Source: Tretioscincus oriximinensis (lineage: Eukaryota; Chordata; Lepidosauria; Squamata; Gymnophthalmidae). Taken from it: a stretch of DNA of 64,000 bases. The first letter of the stretch is position 1; each line of letters starts with the position of its first letter. The notes under the pieces are model-generated. The model saw only the letters and a list, made by a program, of their open reading frames with translations, was not told the DNA's origin and made no database searches. The stretch is from contig JAJVDF010000258.1 in the NCBI GenBank assembly GCA_022410635.1, positions 499,297 through 563,296 of the forward strand, read 5' to 3'. A program made the position numbers and the translations under genes. Of the stretch, positions 11,717 to 23,693 are shown piece after piece.

Positions 11717-13128
11717 TACCATAAGTAAGCCATAAGTTTCAAAACCAGAGATAGAGACTGCAAACAGAAAAATATAGGATGAGAAATAAAAAATCTCAAT
11801 GAATAGAAGTCCNAGATAACTTCACACAGGGTTTCTAGATAACAGTTAGAGCAGCGCATGGGTAATGATGGATCCACATAATAGACTAATCCACCAGGAA
11901 ACCATGACCAACTGCACACCACATACCAAGAATACTACCATAATCCATATTAAACTGAGCACAAAATGCAAGGAAAGAAAAACAAGCCTTATGGCATGGT
12001 CGATTGACTGTACACAGAGGTGAGGCCAAGGAAATACCATTCACATTATAACCCTGAAAAGTTTTTTTAAAAATATACTGTATGGTCCGAAAGCAAGTGT
12101 GAATAAAATGGAAAAACAGTTGCTTCCATCTGAAGGCCACCTAACGGAGCTGTTTGCTAAGCAATGAATCATTTTAGTCTATCATCTGGTTGTCACACTG
12201 TCGGTTGTCACAGGGAAATGTATCTGCAAGTACCAGGAATAAAAATGGTTTGTGAACCTCTTTTGAAGCTTTGCCAATTTGACCATTTGACTTTCAGCTT
12301 ACACTGAAACATTGCATGAATATGTCAATGTAATTGCCACTAGGAGATAGAAATTTGATGAACTGGCTTATTTCAAATTGGTTTAATTCAAAACNGAACT
12401 AAGAGGGTGAACTAAATTGGTTGAATCATCCTTATTCAAATCAAATTTGACTCAGTTGTTATTTTGTCCTTTTAAGGGATTTTTTTTCACTTTTAAAATA
12501 TTTATTATTGGACACCCAGTTTGAGATTTGAATTGAGTTTGTTAAAACTGAATTCCAATGCATATGTTCCAATTTAGTTCAAATCAAATCATATTTTAAA
12601 GTCTGTGAAATCTATCTATTTAAGATTGATAAATCTATGTTTGTGAGTAGCAATTCTTGAATATATTTTTAAAAAAATACTTAAGAATTCGCTACTTTGT
12701 GATATTTCCAAGATTTTTCTAGGAATTCTTAAACTGTCTAGCCTGGATCTATCTTTTTGATATTTTTCATTCTCTTCATGAAGGAGCAGTTCAGAAAATC
12801 NCTTTATCAAAATCCCATTCAGTATGGAGACAAATACTATAATTTGTGATGGTGAAACAAAGTTTTTCTGGGTGTTCTAATTACAAGCTATAGCTGCACC
12901 ACCACCACTTTACTTACCATACCTTTTTCAAAAATAATCTCATGATTTTGTTTTGTAATACTATAAAGAGCAGAACACTGGGTAATTTATCTACTTTTAT
13001 ACCCCTTCAGCCATGGATAGTGACATTATTAGCTGACTCCACCTTGTTTTGTTTTCCTACTTTTTGTTACTTATTTTTTTTATAAAAAATTCTCCTTGTC
13101 TTGGGGTTACAGAAATGCAGAATAGAAT
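11717..13128. other. AT-rich non-coding DNA
   Basis: Short frames on the minus strand (11701-12140) overlap one another and show nothing recognisable. Positions 12350-12640 hold several related words, such as ttcaaatcaaat and aattggtttaattcaaa, in both orientations. That hints at an old AT-rich miniature element, but its ends could not be placed. Confidence 0.4.
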
Positions 13129-13719
13129 TTGTTTGGATCACTGCATGGATTAGAGATAGCTGTACAGATGGGTACAAAATATATAGCATTACACGCCTTG
13201 ATCTTTAAGGATCTAAATGGTGGCGGGAATGCTTCTTTCAAAGTTTCAAAGGCTGGTTCTGTTTTGAACAACTGGCTGGATTTGGTATCCCCAACAGAAA
13301 GTCCAAGCCAGACTTTGGAACTCCATGTGAGTTCCATTATGTCTGTGAGATGGACTAATGTGGACCTTAAAATCAGCGGGCAATGCTTATGCAGAATTAC
13401 TGATTTTACTTATGCACAAGGAAATGCAGAAACAGCCAATAGCAGTTTCAATAATTACGTATTCATGAGCACTAAAAGAACAGGAGTGAATCGTAACACT
13501 GTGGGCATTAATAGCATCATTAACTACCAGCACTACTTGGAACAGCACACATTCTGCTCTTTTATTTCTGATTATCCTAGATCCTTGGAAAACATCCAAT
13601 TGTCAAAGTACCAAACCAGTTACAAAAGTTTACAAAACTGTTTGATGATGATAATAGCAGCAACAGCAACAACATCATATAACAACTGCACCAAATCAAA
13701 AAGGGTTGTTGTTTTTTAA
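13129..13719 (+). other. Orphan 196-codon open frame, doubtful gene
   Basis: An ATG-started frame of 196 codons is the longest here that is neither low-complexity sequence nor inside a mobile element. The product has no recognised domain, signal peptide, membrane segment or catalytic motif. Its last third is rich in Ser, Asn and Thr and ends in low-complexity sequence. No splice-site pattern, Kozak context or neighbouring exon supports it. Local GC is a little higher than the flanks, which alone lengthens chance frames. A random frame or a decayed repeat is the likelier explanation. Confidence 0.15.
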
Positions 13720-14855
13720 CTGCCATAGCCCATAATAGGGCCATTTTGGCATCCTCCAAAGTTTGATATATAGGACCCTAATATAAAGTCTTAACAGACT
13801 TCAGAAAGCAATAGGCTTCTTATCTCTCCCCACAAGCTTTTCTTGAGCTTTTGGAAACTGGCCGATTAAAGCTGGGATATGTGAGTAATTTAATGAGGTT
13901 TGACTGCTGAAAATATACAGGATTTTATTGTTCAGATAGCTATAGTTGTGAACTCTAAACAATCTTCTATCAAGAGAGTTGTGTAGAGAGAAGNGTAAGG
14001 CTTAAAAAACAAAATATTTGTTATTTACTAGGCATAAAAAGAGAGATCAGCAGAATGGATCATGTCTTTTTAAAGATCATTAGTCTCACATTTTCATTAC
14101 TCTTTTTCAGTGTCAACTAATTTTACAGCCCTAGGTATTTTCAAATTACCAGTTGTCAAGTTAGAGTTAAAGATGTAGTCAAACTGCACCTGGTTTTATG
14201 GTCAATTTAAAGCTGTAAAAAATACTTGCACAACAGCTTTTAAGTGACATTCCTNAAAAAGTCTATTTTACTTGTTTTCTTCTTCCCCTCCACTACAAAC
14301 TATGGGAAAAACTAAAAATCATACTATTCAGGAAGTGCAGAAACATTAATTATAGTTTCACTTTTCCTTTCTAGCTTCATTTCATTGGATGTTATCTGCA
14401 TACCAAAGATTACAACAAGGAGTATGCTTGGGCCAGAACAAGACCATAGCAGATTGAGATGGCTGGATCTGGTTTAGCTTTCATTATGCCTCCCAAACTC
14501 ATGTGAATTTCAGAGCTAGGGTACCCATTTTGGTAACTTTATCATGAAAGGGAAATACTAATGAAAGTGAAAGCCATTGCAAACCTGGGAAACATTAAAT
14601 TGAATGTTGCAGAAATGCATCTATGTTAGCATAAATCACCCTCAGTCTTTCACATGGTCTTCCCTGTCCACTATTCAGAAGCAAGATTCATCTTAGATTA
14701 ACTCTTGTCATGGTAGGTGAAGTGGCAAAAGTTACCGCTTTACTTTTTTTGTTTTGTTTTCTATTGATGAGAGAAGACAAAAGATCTTTATGACAGAGGT
14801 TTATTAAGATTCTTGTACATCCTTTTAATGAATTCCTCGGTGGCCTAATGCTAAT
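13720..14855. other. Non-coding, nothing recognised
   Basis: AT-rich sequence without mobile-element ends, RNA gene signatures or supportable frames. Confidence 0.4.
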
Positions 14856-15345
14856 GAACATAAGAAGAGCCATACTGGATCAGGCCAGAGCCCATCTAGT
14901 CCACCATTCTGTCTCATACAGAGGCCCAAAAGATGCACCTGGGGAGTCTGAACCGAGGAAAACAAAATACACGCACTTCAGGAGCACTGCCAGTTTCTCC
15001 ATCCATCCAGACATCCATACTAGTACCCATTTATACCCTTGGTGTCCATAAACCTGTCTAGTCCTGTCTTGAAGCTATCCAAGCTGTTAGCTACCATCAC
15101 CTCTTCAGGAAGTAAATTCCAAAGGGCGATGACCCTCTGGATGAAAAATACTTTCGTTTGTCCTCACTTCTGCCCATCAGTTTTAAGGAGTGCCCTCTGG
15201 TCCTAGTGTTGTGTGATAGAGAAAACATTTTTTCTCTATTCATCCTATCCATCCCATGCATGATTTTGCACACTTCAATCAGATCACCTCTCAAATACTG
15301 CCTTTTGAGGCTGAAGAGGCCCAGATGTTGCAGCCTGACTTCATA
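14856..15345 (-). mobile_element. CR1 LINE 3' end (TTATGTTC lineage)
   Basis: It begins gaacataagaagagcc on the plus strand, which is the reverse complement of the 3' octamer end, and runs through the same 3' untranslated blocks as the 10234-11355 copy. Shared landmarks include agcccatctagtcca, the ccatcacctcttcagg region and agatcacctctcaaa. It is truncated before the reverse-transcriptase domain at about 15345. Short frames on both strands here come from the repeat. Confidence 0.9.
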
Positions 15346-16534
15346 GTAGTTGTGGTGACAGAAAAAAACAAGGCAAAGCTTTTCTACCCATGAATAAGCA
15401 AATAAACATCATGACTATTCAACAGTTACTGAACATCCAATCAATTACCAAATCATCAGTACAACATCATCTTTCCTTACCCCTGGTGTTGTATGTCAAC
15501 CCCGACTTAGCTTTTTACCTCTCTCGTTTCTAGGCTCCAGGATGGCTTCTTCCTGTCTTTGTCCTTCTCAAGGCAGACCATCTTCTGGTTATCTTGGACT
15601 TCCTGAATGTTCCGTCAGTTAAAATTGTACCAGGCTGTGTCAGCATTTCCCTTCCCTGGTCGTGCCCTCCCCACCCATAGCTTGGCACCCATAAGCCTTT
15701 GAGACCATGGGTATGACAAATTTCTTAATATGAGGATTCAAGATTCATGTATTAAAAATAGCATCCATAATAAGGTTAAAATGTATAAGTTAACCTTTGC
15801 ACTGTACTGAGTGCTGCACAAAATGGAGTTAAATACTTGCTTTCACTCTGTCTTTGTGCTCCCCAACCACACACTGACTTCATTTTTGCATTTATGTTAA
15901 TATGACTAATGATTATTTTGGAAAATTCTGACTTTTGTTCTTAAATTACCTATTTAAACATCAGTACTTCATCTATCTCTCATTTTGCTCATTCATTCAT
16001 ATCACAACATTTAATAATAATAGTCAAATTTAAATTGTGTTTTTATATTTAAAAATCCTTTAGTATAAGATTAAGAGAAGGTTTATTTTCTTTGTTAATT
16101 AATGATTTTGATGACAGAGTTTGCTAAGTGTAAAGAGATAAGATGTATGTTTCAGTTTAAATACATCAGTTGAAGTAGATCACATTATTGCTATGAGAAT
16201 GAATTAATGAATGAATAAATCAATAAAATAGCACATAACCAAAAAGAATGTTTAACACTCAATACCAGTGTGATGAAATAAAAATCTAAATATAATATTC
16301 AGTAATTTTATGTAGAATTATTTTACACTTCTAAACAGTGCAAGTTCATTTCCTGATATTTCTTTTAATTAGAAATGATTTGCAATGATATTCTTCATTT
16401 TTACAAGAAACCATACGTGATGTTATTTCATATACTGAACCACATATCAATTTGAAGCATATATTGCTGAAGAATATAAGTAAGTTTAAAAATTCCTAGT
16501 ATGATTCCCCCTCAGTAATTTGACTTTACTTTTA
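15346..16534. other. AT-rich non-coding DNA
   Basis: Positions 15480-15720 are slightly GC-richer. Positions 15880-16500 are TAAT/ATTA-rich with little low-complexity sequence, the texture often seen in conserved non-coding elements, but conservation cannot be judged here. No gene is seen. Confidence 0.35.
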
Positions 16535-16730
16535 CAGTGGCGCGTCCAAAGGAGAAGGAGGAAGTGGTGGCTGTCGGAGGGCTTTTAAGCCCTCCGTCGN
16601 CAGGAAACCGCATCATCCTTTCGCGCCCTTTTTTCGGGCAGCGACATGAGCGGTTTCCTAGAGGGGTCTCTTCCTTCCCCCTCGGCAAATGCCTGCGCCG
16701 CTGTAGTCACAGCGGCAGCAGACTTCTTGA
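16535..16730. other. CpG-rich island-like segment of unknown origin
   Basis: About 195 bases are strikingly GC- and CpG-rich inside AT-rich DNA, with abrupt edges. A hairpin sits at 16575-16596 (arms cggagggctt and aagccctccg around TT). A second inverted pair, gaaaccgc/gcggtttc, lies at about 16605-16612 and 16651-16658. The minus strand is open from about 16728 to a TAA inside the hairpin. It encodes an Ala-rich then basic peptide with the stretch SLPEKRARKDD. The plus strand has an ATTTTACAG-like acceptor context just before the island, but no donor was found. It could be a retroelement gag fragment, a captured exon or a small promoter; none is proven. Confidence 0.4.
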
Positions 16731-18001
16731 AACTATAATAGAATGGGAATGCAAAACAAACATGGATAGGAATATTAGTTTTAAAAGTTCACTTATAACC
16801 TTATTTTGTGCACTGAGCAGATGATTTAAGAATTACGGCAGAGCAATGGCACAAAAATTGGTGTTATCTCTGTGTAGCAATCCAGTAAACCAGGGTGTGG
16901 GTTGTGGGGTCATTGGTTTACTCAGGAAGGTTGACCCAAGATGAAATCATTTAAAGAATGCTTTAACATACTAAAAATAAATGCATAAATAAATCATCTC
17001 AATTGTTTTTGCCTTTTTTCAATTTTGTGAAACATTGGGTTGAAAATTAGGTTTGTTTAAGATAAATTTAACAGAAAGCATTCACTCAACATTTTTGGCT
17101 TGCAACAAATATCGTATAGTTTGCAATTTTATAGTCACAAATATATAAAGAAATGATCATGGAGCCATTGCACAATTATATCTTAATGTTCTGCTGAAAC
17201 ATATTTAGAGTGCCTGTTTATTTGCAGATGTNTTTCCACAATGTTGTGCAGTTCACAGGCCATCCAAAATGGTTTATAATTTATTTTCAATTGCAACGCT
17301 TGCAGTTTGTGGAACAACTTCGGAGTGACCCCCAAATAAAACTCTGTATGGATGAAGTCATGTTAAAGACCATAATTCCTCACAGATAATATTTATCTGT
17401 ATGCAACACACTGGTGCAATTAAGCAGTGACAAAAATTATTATCCTGCCACTATGTTTGGAGTGCCACATATATTAATCAAATTCCCAATATAGCCTGAG
17501 TATTTGGAGTATTCATCAGCTGATCTGATTTTACACAAAAAGTGAAGGCACTCACCTTGCCACTCCATGTTTGTAATGCCAAACCCAGCCAAAAATGGTG
17601 GCCACACATATGTGGCAGGCACATGTGGGTATTGCAATACCCACATGTATGATAGGAGAATTTGTCAATAAGCAATTCCACTTGCCCTGCACAGTTGTCC
17701 TGCCATATAGGCAACCAGCAATAATTCTGGAGGCACTTCACTCCAGAATAAGGTTATAAAGAGATGTTTGAAAGTGATTAGAGACAGAATGTTGCTTTAA
17801 AAAGAATGCCACTAAAGAGCTTAAATGGTGCATCAAGTTAAATAATAAGATATGTGCATGTTTAGTTGCTATAAAAACAGCATTTTACGAATTTTCCAAA
17901 CTATAAACACTAAGGGAAAGATTCATTTAGAAATACAGGGTCTGTTTTTTTAAAAATAAATAAATAAATAATAATAGTAATTATTCCTTGTTTTCACACA
18001 T
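16731..18001. other. AT-rich non-coding DNA around a 28-bp palindrome
   Basis: Apart from the palindrome at 17621-17648, nothing is recognised. Two overlapping minus-strand frames (17440-17741) run through the palindrome and look like chance. Confidence 0.4.
17621..17648. repeat. Perfect 28-bp palindrome
   Basis: The 28 bases equal their own reverse complement. Each half reads acatgtgggtattg. Symmetry stops exactly at both edges. It could fold as a cruciform or bind a dimeric protein, but nothing shows that it does. Confidence 0.9.
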
Positions 18002-18240
18002 ACAAGAGGAGCCCTGCTGAATCGGGCTGGAGACCATATAGTCCAGCACTCTATCTCACACAGTGGCTTACCAATTGCACCTGGGCAGTCTGAAACAGAA
18101 GAAGGCAAAAACTTCACCTGTTCTGGATGTCCTNCAAATGGTATTTTAGAAATACTGCCATCTCAGTATCACTCTGCTCCATCTCAGAGGCAGTATCAAG
18201 ACATCCATCCTAGTAGCTGTTTATACCCTTGATGTCCATA
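18002..18240 (-). mobile_element. CR1 LINE 3' end (TTATGTTC lineage), short copy
   Basis: It shares the agaggagccctgctga start, the tagtccagcactct and cctgggcagtctga blocks, and the tttatacccttgatgtccat end with the other copies of the lineage. The terminal octamers are eroded to a CACATACAAGAGG-like sequence. It is truncated at about 18240. Confidence 0.85.
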
Positions 18241-19709
18241 TGTTTTTTTTCTCCTGAGCTGTTAAAAGTAGGAAGAGAAATTCCTATTCTGATTTGTGAT
18301 GTACACAAATAAAACGAGTTTATCATGTTTCTGCTGAAATTTCTGCCAAATATTATGCAACTAAATTCTAGTTACTCACATTCTTCACAATATTTCATTT
18401 TTATCTAACTATATCTATCTATCCTGTTTTACAGTCTAAACAATAGTTGTATATTGGCTATGCTTATTTGTAATCTAGAGAAAAGGTTCTGTGCTCATGG
18501 CTTTGTTTTTGAAATTAGGAAGCCACAAGAAAGCAAGTGTGGCAGCATAGACGGGAAATCCCTTATGACTCATAGTTTTAAATGTCTTTGAGATTGCACT
18601 GGAATTGCTGTTTGCAACTCGCATATCCCAACGCATTAGCAGGAGAGACTGGTATTTCTCACCGTTTCTTTAACCTGTGAGGAACCTGAAATTGGTAACT
18701 GCTTTGTTTAAAATCTGAACACTTTTTCAGCTCTGAATTTGGGCTCTTTGGAATTGCAGCAGTGTTCACTTCGACACTTATGAATCCTGACGCTGCTTAT
18801 GTCTGATCAGTTGGGAGTTCAGATACTGCTGATTTTGGCACTTAAGTTTAGGAACAGTTGGAACCTAGTTGCATCTTTTTAAAAATAACTCCTACGGGAT
18901 AGAAAGCATTAAAAGGCATCATTTTTTTNCCACCTAGTTTCCTGAACTTTCTAGCTAAACCTTTCCCTTACTGCTGTTTTCTGGTAGATGCCATTATCTT
19001 TTGAATTTTTTTAAACCGTTATGGAAGGGAGAATAAACAAATACACTTCAAATAATGTAGTTTTAAAAAATAATTACACCATAACCAACTTTCACCCTGA
19101 AATCATTCTCTTTGTCCTTTGGGGGCAATTTGTGTGGGTTGAATCAATCATTTCATGTTCCTTAGGGATGATAGTTACAAATTTGAAAATAGTGAAGAAT
19201 TGATATCTTGCAAATAATGAAAATCGAAGAATTGAACTACAGTAGATAATGCACAGTGTTGCAGTAGCATAAGGTTGTGCTAATCTGGAGGTTTCTACAG
19301 CTGACTCCAAACTCACTTGCTGTAGTTTGAAGGTTATTATACTATAGATTCATTGTTCTTCCTAAAAGTGAGCTTACAGATATAGGTTTAATATCCATCT
19401 TCAGAGAATATGACTTCTAGAAGATGCAGTTACATTTAACTACTTCTGAAGTTTGTAGCTAAGAAGAATTATGGAACACAACATAATAGCCCCAAACCTA
19501 TGTGTTTATCATACTACAATGTGTTTATCTAGGTAGAATAAAGTAGTATTACTATGATGGCTGATGTCCTATTAATACATACTGCTATCAATGAGAAGAC
19601 CAGAGAGAAAGACATCTTTATGTTTGTTCATATATATTTAACATTTTAGTGCACAAGAGTTTTAAAAATCCTTCTAAGATTTTATATGTGATGAGACTTT
19701 GCAACAGAA
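18241..19709. other. Non-coding, nothing recognised
   Basis: AT-rich DNA without supportable frames or mobile-element ends. Confidence 0.4.
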
Positions 19710-19860
19710 GCCTGATCCACACATCACTTATTTATTCTACTATATTCCACAACAAAGCATTGATATTCTGAAATAAATTAGTCCACACAATGCTTTATGA
19801 TGGAATATTGTGGAATATTCCACTATAGTAGTGGAATAAAAGAGATGTGAGGATGCAGCC
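19710..19860. mobile_element. Palindromic miniature DNA element, copy A
   Basis: The two ends are imperfect inverted repeats: the left reads gcctgatccacacatc, and the right, reverse-complemented, reads ggctgcatcctcacatc. Matching inner words follow on both sides (ttattctactat against ttattccactac, and caaagcattg against taaagcattg). The whole unit can fold back. No coding capacity is present. The transposon superfamily is not fixed because no clear target duplication was found. Confidence 0.55.
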
Positions 19861-20156
19861 AGAATCTCTCCAACAGAAAAATCATGAATGGTTAGATTAT
19901 CATAAGTGAAGTGAAAAGCCTTACATTTGTCATGAGAATGTTTTTTTTACAGTTTATTCACATTTCATTCTACAAGCAATGGACCACAATATATTTGACA
20001 AGAAAATGAATATGGAAAATCTGAGAGCAGCTGGTTTCTATCCATTATACTATTATCTTTTATGTTTGATAAGGATAATGGGTATTTGTCTTAAAACTGC
20101 ATCTATTTCTAATTTAAGATGGAATTCACAGAGATTCTAAAATAAAACCCACAAGA

Positions 20157-20294
20157 AATACATTCAGATGCCATTTATTTAGCTATAGTTTTAGATTCTG
20201 GAGTAAAGCATGACTATTGCAGAATAAATCAATTAATCCAGCACTTTATTCCAGAATATTCCATTAAATTGAAATATGTGCCATCTGGATGCAC
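20157..20294. mobile_element. Palindromic miniature DNA element, copy B
   Basis: The left end contains cattcagatgccat, and the right end, reverse-complemented, contains catccagatggcac. The interior shares ttattcyagaatattcca-type words with copy A 300 bp upstream. It is more diverged than copy A and carries no frame. Confidence 0.4.
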
Positions 20295-21661
20295 CAGTAC
20301 CCCAAAAAAAATGTTATGAGAAAGCTGTCCATTAGTAGGACCCATTTAGGAATTACGAAATAATTTTTTGAGCGACTACAGTGTGTCCCACATTCTTCTT
20401 TTTTTAATTTGCATTTGTATTCCATACTATANCATATGGTTTCAGAACAGATCACAACAGAATTAAAACTCTTATAAAGTAAATTAAAAACTAAGCAAAT
20501 ACACATTACAATATAAAACTAAACTGAATTTTAATTACAGTGCAGGGAAGGAAGGGTAAACTATTCAGTAACCCAGAGGCTTGGATGCATATTCATTTGT
20601 GAAGTTTTCTCACAATTCAGATAAGAGGCTTTTCCATAATTTGGGGAGTGTCATCTGACCTTGAAGATACTTTGTCTCTCACCCAGAGTGGTAACAGAGC
20701 ATCAAGGACTAATGAACTTCACTGGGCCTTATTCGTGTGAGCTATTTTCTACAGTAGCATCCATTGCAGTAGACACATGTTTCAAAAAATANTCTAGAAT
20801 TAAGCCTAAGGAAAGGACTAAGAGAAAACATTCCCTTAGATATTTGTTGTTTTTAAGGACTTGCATGATGTACCTTGAGACATTTTTCCTATGCAGTGCC
20901 TTGCTATTGCATTCAGTAACAGCTATAGCTTCCAAAGTGCCTTGTCTCTATTTTGCTCTGTAAATAAACTTTTGAAAATTTAATGTATCTGTCTTTCTTG
21001 AGCATGAATACCAAAACAAAGATGCTGGAGAGATAATATATTTCTATTGTCTACTTCACTGTAAATGGAAACAATGAAAATGTGATACATTTAATTGTCA
21101 CTTAGTCTGGAAACTAAACATTTTTCTTTGGAAACTATGTTTTCTCAGTTTTTTTCACAAGGAATCATTTGTTTAGAAAAAAAATCCCCTTGTCTCAATA
21201 TAATATGTCAACAGTAAAAAGTGAAAACTTAACTCTAATTGATAAGGTATTCAGCTGCCCACGATGATTATCATTCATTATTAAACATATATTTGCCCCT
21301 CATGTTTTCACATAATAATCCAAAGTGTAATGTAGTGCGGATGAGAAGGCAGTCTTGTCTATCTTCCAAAGGTAACAAAATATTTTAACAAGAGGATCTT
21401 ATAGTAGGTTAGAGCATTAAACCCGACATTTATATCATTTAACATAGTGTTAATAATGGCACCTCTGAGGTAGTTTGCACATAGTTTTCAGATAACATCA
21501 CACATCTATTTGCCCTTTCCCCTTTCACGAACAATCTAGGTGATGGTGATTGATGCACCTCCAGGCGAAGACAACGCCATAATCTAGAGACTGACACTAA
21601 GAAGGCTCTTTGTGGATTCTTTTGCTACTAGTGAAGAAAGCCACAGACTGTATCCATGAGT
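20295..21661. other. Non-coding, nothing recognised
   Basis: A 100-codon plus-strand frame (20661-20963) has a minus-strand shadow and no recognisable domain. The rest is AT-rich. Confidence 0.35.
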
Positions 21662-21762
21662 TCATAGAATCATAGAATCATAGAGTTGGAAGGGACCTCC
21701 AGGGTCATCGGGTCCAACCCCCTGCTCGATGCAGGATTCATTAAACCATCCAGACAGATTTT
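21662..21762 (-). mobile_element. CR1 LINE 3' terminus (ATTCTATG lineage), young copy
   Basis: It starts with three tandem tcatagaa-type octamers and continues with agttggaagggacctccagg and gggtccaaccccctgctcg, the hallmark 3' end of CR1. Only about 100 bases were retained. It is almost identical, in reverse complement, to about 40885-40983, with roughly two differences, so both derive from a recently active source. Confidence 0.93.
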
Positions 21763-23617
21763 CTGGATGGAAAATCACAATATCTTACTGCTACATCACA
21801 AGTGCTAANTAGATAGTACTCATGTTTTTGGAAACTGAAACTTTCTTTGTTTCAAAATGTAATCTGGAAGGATTCATATAGTAAGAATAATCTGTTGATT
21901 TTTTTTAACTATATCTTAAATCAATCTTGGTCACTTCCATTGCAAGTATATGATGGCAACAAGAGTGCATATAAACTGCAAGCTCCCTCAAAGTGTCCCC
22001 TCTCTCAATATGAAGAAATGGCCATCTAGGTTGCTGTATTTCTATACTTGCTGTACTTCAAGCAGCAGAGTTCAGTACATCTTAATGCATCCCATTGCCC
22101 ATATAAATATAGTTATGATTATGTCACAACTTCAAGTATAACAATGTATAAGGTTTGTTAAATGTCAAGTAGATAAGGCACTATTCTGCCTCCAAACCAA
22201 TTTTATTTTCAAATTTGTAAAATAACTTTATAACATGAGTGCATTGTTACATACAGGGGATCTTTTTTAGGATTAGGTTGAAAACTAATGCCACAAATAA
22301 AGGTTGATTCTTCACTGCATACTAGGAATCTCCCTTCCATATGCTGGTGCAAACTGAGGGGGCGGAGAGGGCTCCAGATGGATCTTACAGAAGGGAGACT
22401 GCTTGCTGGTCCTCTATACCAGCCAACATGGAATCAGTCATGGTATTAATTATTATTACTAGAAAATGTAGATGCAATATATGTCAATCATATGATTGTC
22501 CCTGCCCGCTCAGATGTCCCGTGGTGTGAATAAAGAGTGACAGATTTGAGATAGGAGAGGAGCTAGCAAATCAGCTATAAAAAATATCTGTTGGATGTTG
22601 CCACATGTCTGCCCTGGTTAATGCTTAGTTTCCACATTTCCAAACATCGAACTTAAAGTTTTAGAAATATTACAGTCCAGACTTGTCCTAGCTGCAAACT
22701 TCTGTTTGGAAAATTTGGTTTCCCAAAGCACAAAATCTTTATCTTATTTGAGTTGTGCAGACAGTGCTCTGAGAATATAATTTATTTAATTTTGTGGTTC
22801 CTTCTTTCCTCCCATATATGTATTTTTCCTGTGCATTGCAGGTTTTCATTAAAATTCTATAAAAGAAGACAAGGCAGGAAAGACAAATGAAGCATTTGGG
22901 GATTCTAGCTAGTTTTTCAAGAGCTTTTCACAGAAGTGTGTTTGAGTGCTGATAAGGCATTGACTATATTAAATAGACAAAGACAAAGCATGCGTAGAAT
23001 TTATTGTTTTCCCTTTTCAGTCACTGGGGGACAATTCTTTGCATTTATTAGCCAAAAAAGTGGTCCAGATTCTATCTCTTCTGAACACATGAAAGTTCAC
23101 ATTTGCAAGAATGCTTCATAGAATGTTCATTTATGAAAGTAAACAGTGGCATTATTGATATGAGGTTCTTAGCTTCTGTTTATAAAGTCTTTAGAGAGTT
23201 GTTTCAGTAAGTTACAGCTCTGAGTCAGAACAGGACCAAAGACAATATAGGGTAAGATATGTAACAAATAAGTAGAACCATATGAAAACCTTAGATTTTA
23301 ACAGTTCTGAAATCTGGAATAGTCAATAATATGAAATTTGTCCTATTTAGTTATACTTTTTAAGAAGGCTTCATCTTCTTTGTTCNTTTACCTTCTTCTA
23401 GAATTCATTCTTGTATCAGGCACAGGAAATAGGCTAGACTCTTTGCCTTCCTGCTAAAGGGAGCTGATGTTCAAACAGGTTTCAGGCCTTGTTTGAACAT
23501 TGTGCTGCAGGTGTTCAGACCAAATAGGTCTTTCTTATTGTGATTGGTTGAAAGGATGCTCACTTGTCCACTTCCCTGATTGCCTAATGCATTCCCCAAG
23601 CTTAAATGTAAAATATA
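21763..23617. other. Non-coding, nothing recognised
   Basis: AT-rich DNA with only short frames. A short GC-richer patch near 22350-22440 has no recognised identity. Confidence 0.35.
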
Positions 23618-23693
23618 TTGCTCAAAACAATTAAAAGAACACTTAGTGTTACATTGTTATGTTAAAGTGTTCCCTTAATTGTTTTGAGCAGTA
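23616..23693. mobile_element. Tc1/mariner-type palindromic miniature element (74 bp)
   Basis: The element, 23618-23691, is flanked by the dinucleotide TA on both sides, the target duplication of Tc1/mariner elements. Its ends are near-perfect inverted repeats of about 28 bp: ttgctcaaaacaattaaaag at the left, and ctgctcaaaacaattaaggg at the right when reverse-complemented. They are separated by only about 20 bases. The tgctcaaaa-type terminus is typical of mariner-like repeats. It has no coding capacity. Confidence 0.8.

Noticed and set aside
16528..16540. Splice acceptor marking a real exon
   Set aside because: The tttacttttacag context is attractive, but no matching donor and no conserved protein follow on the plus strand, so an exon was not called.
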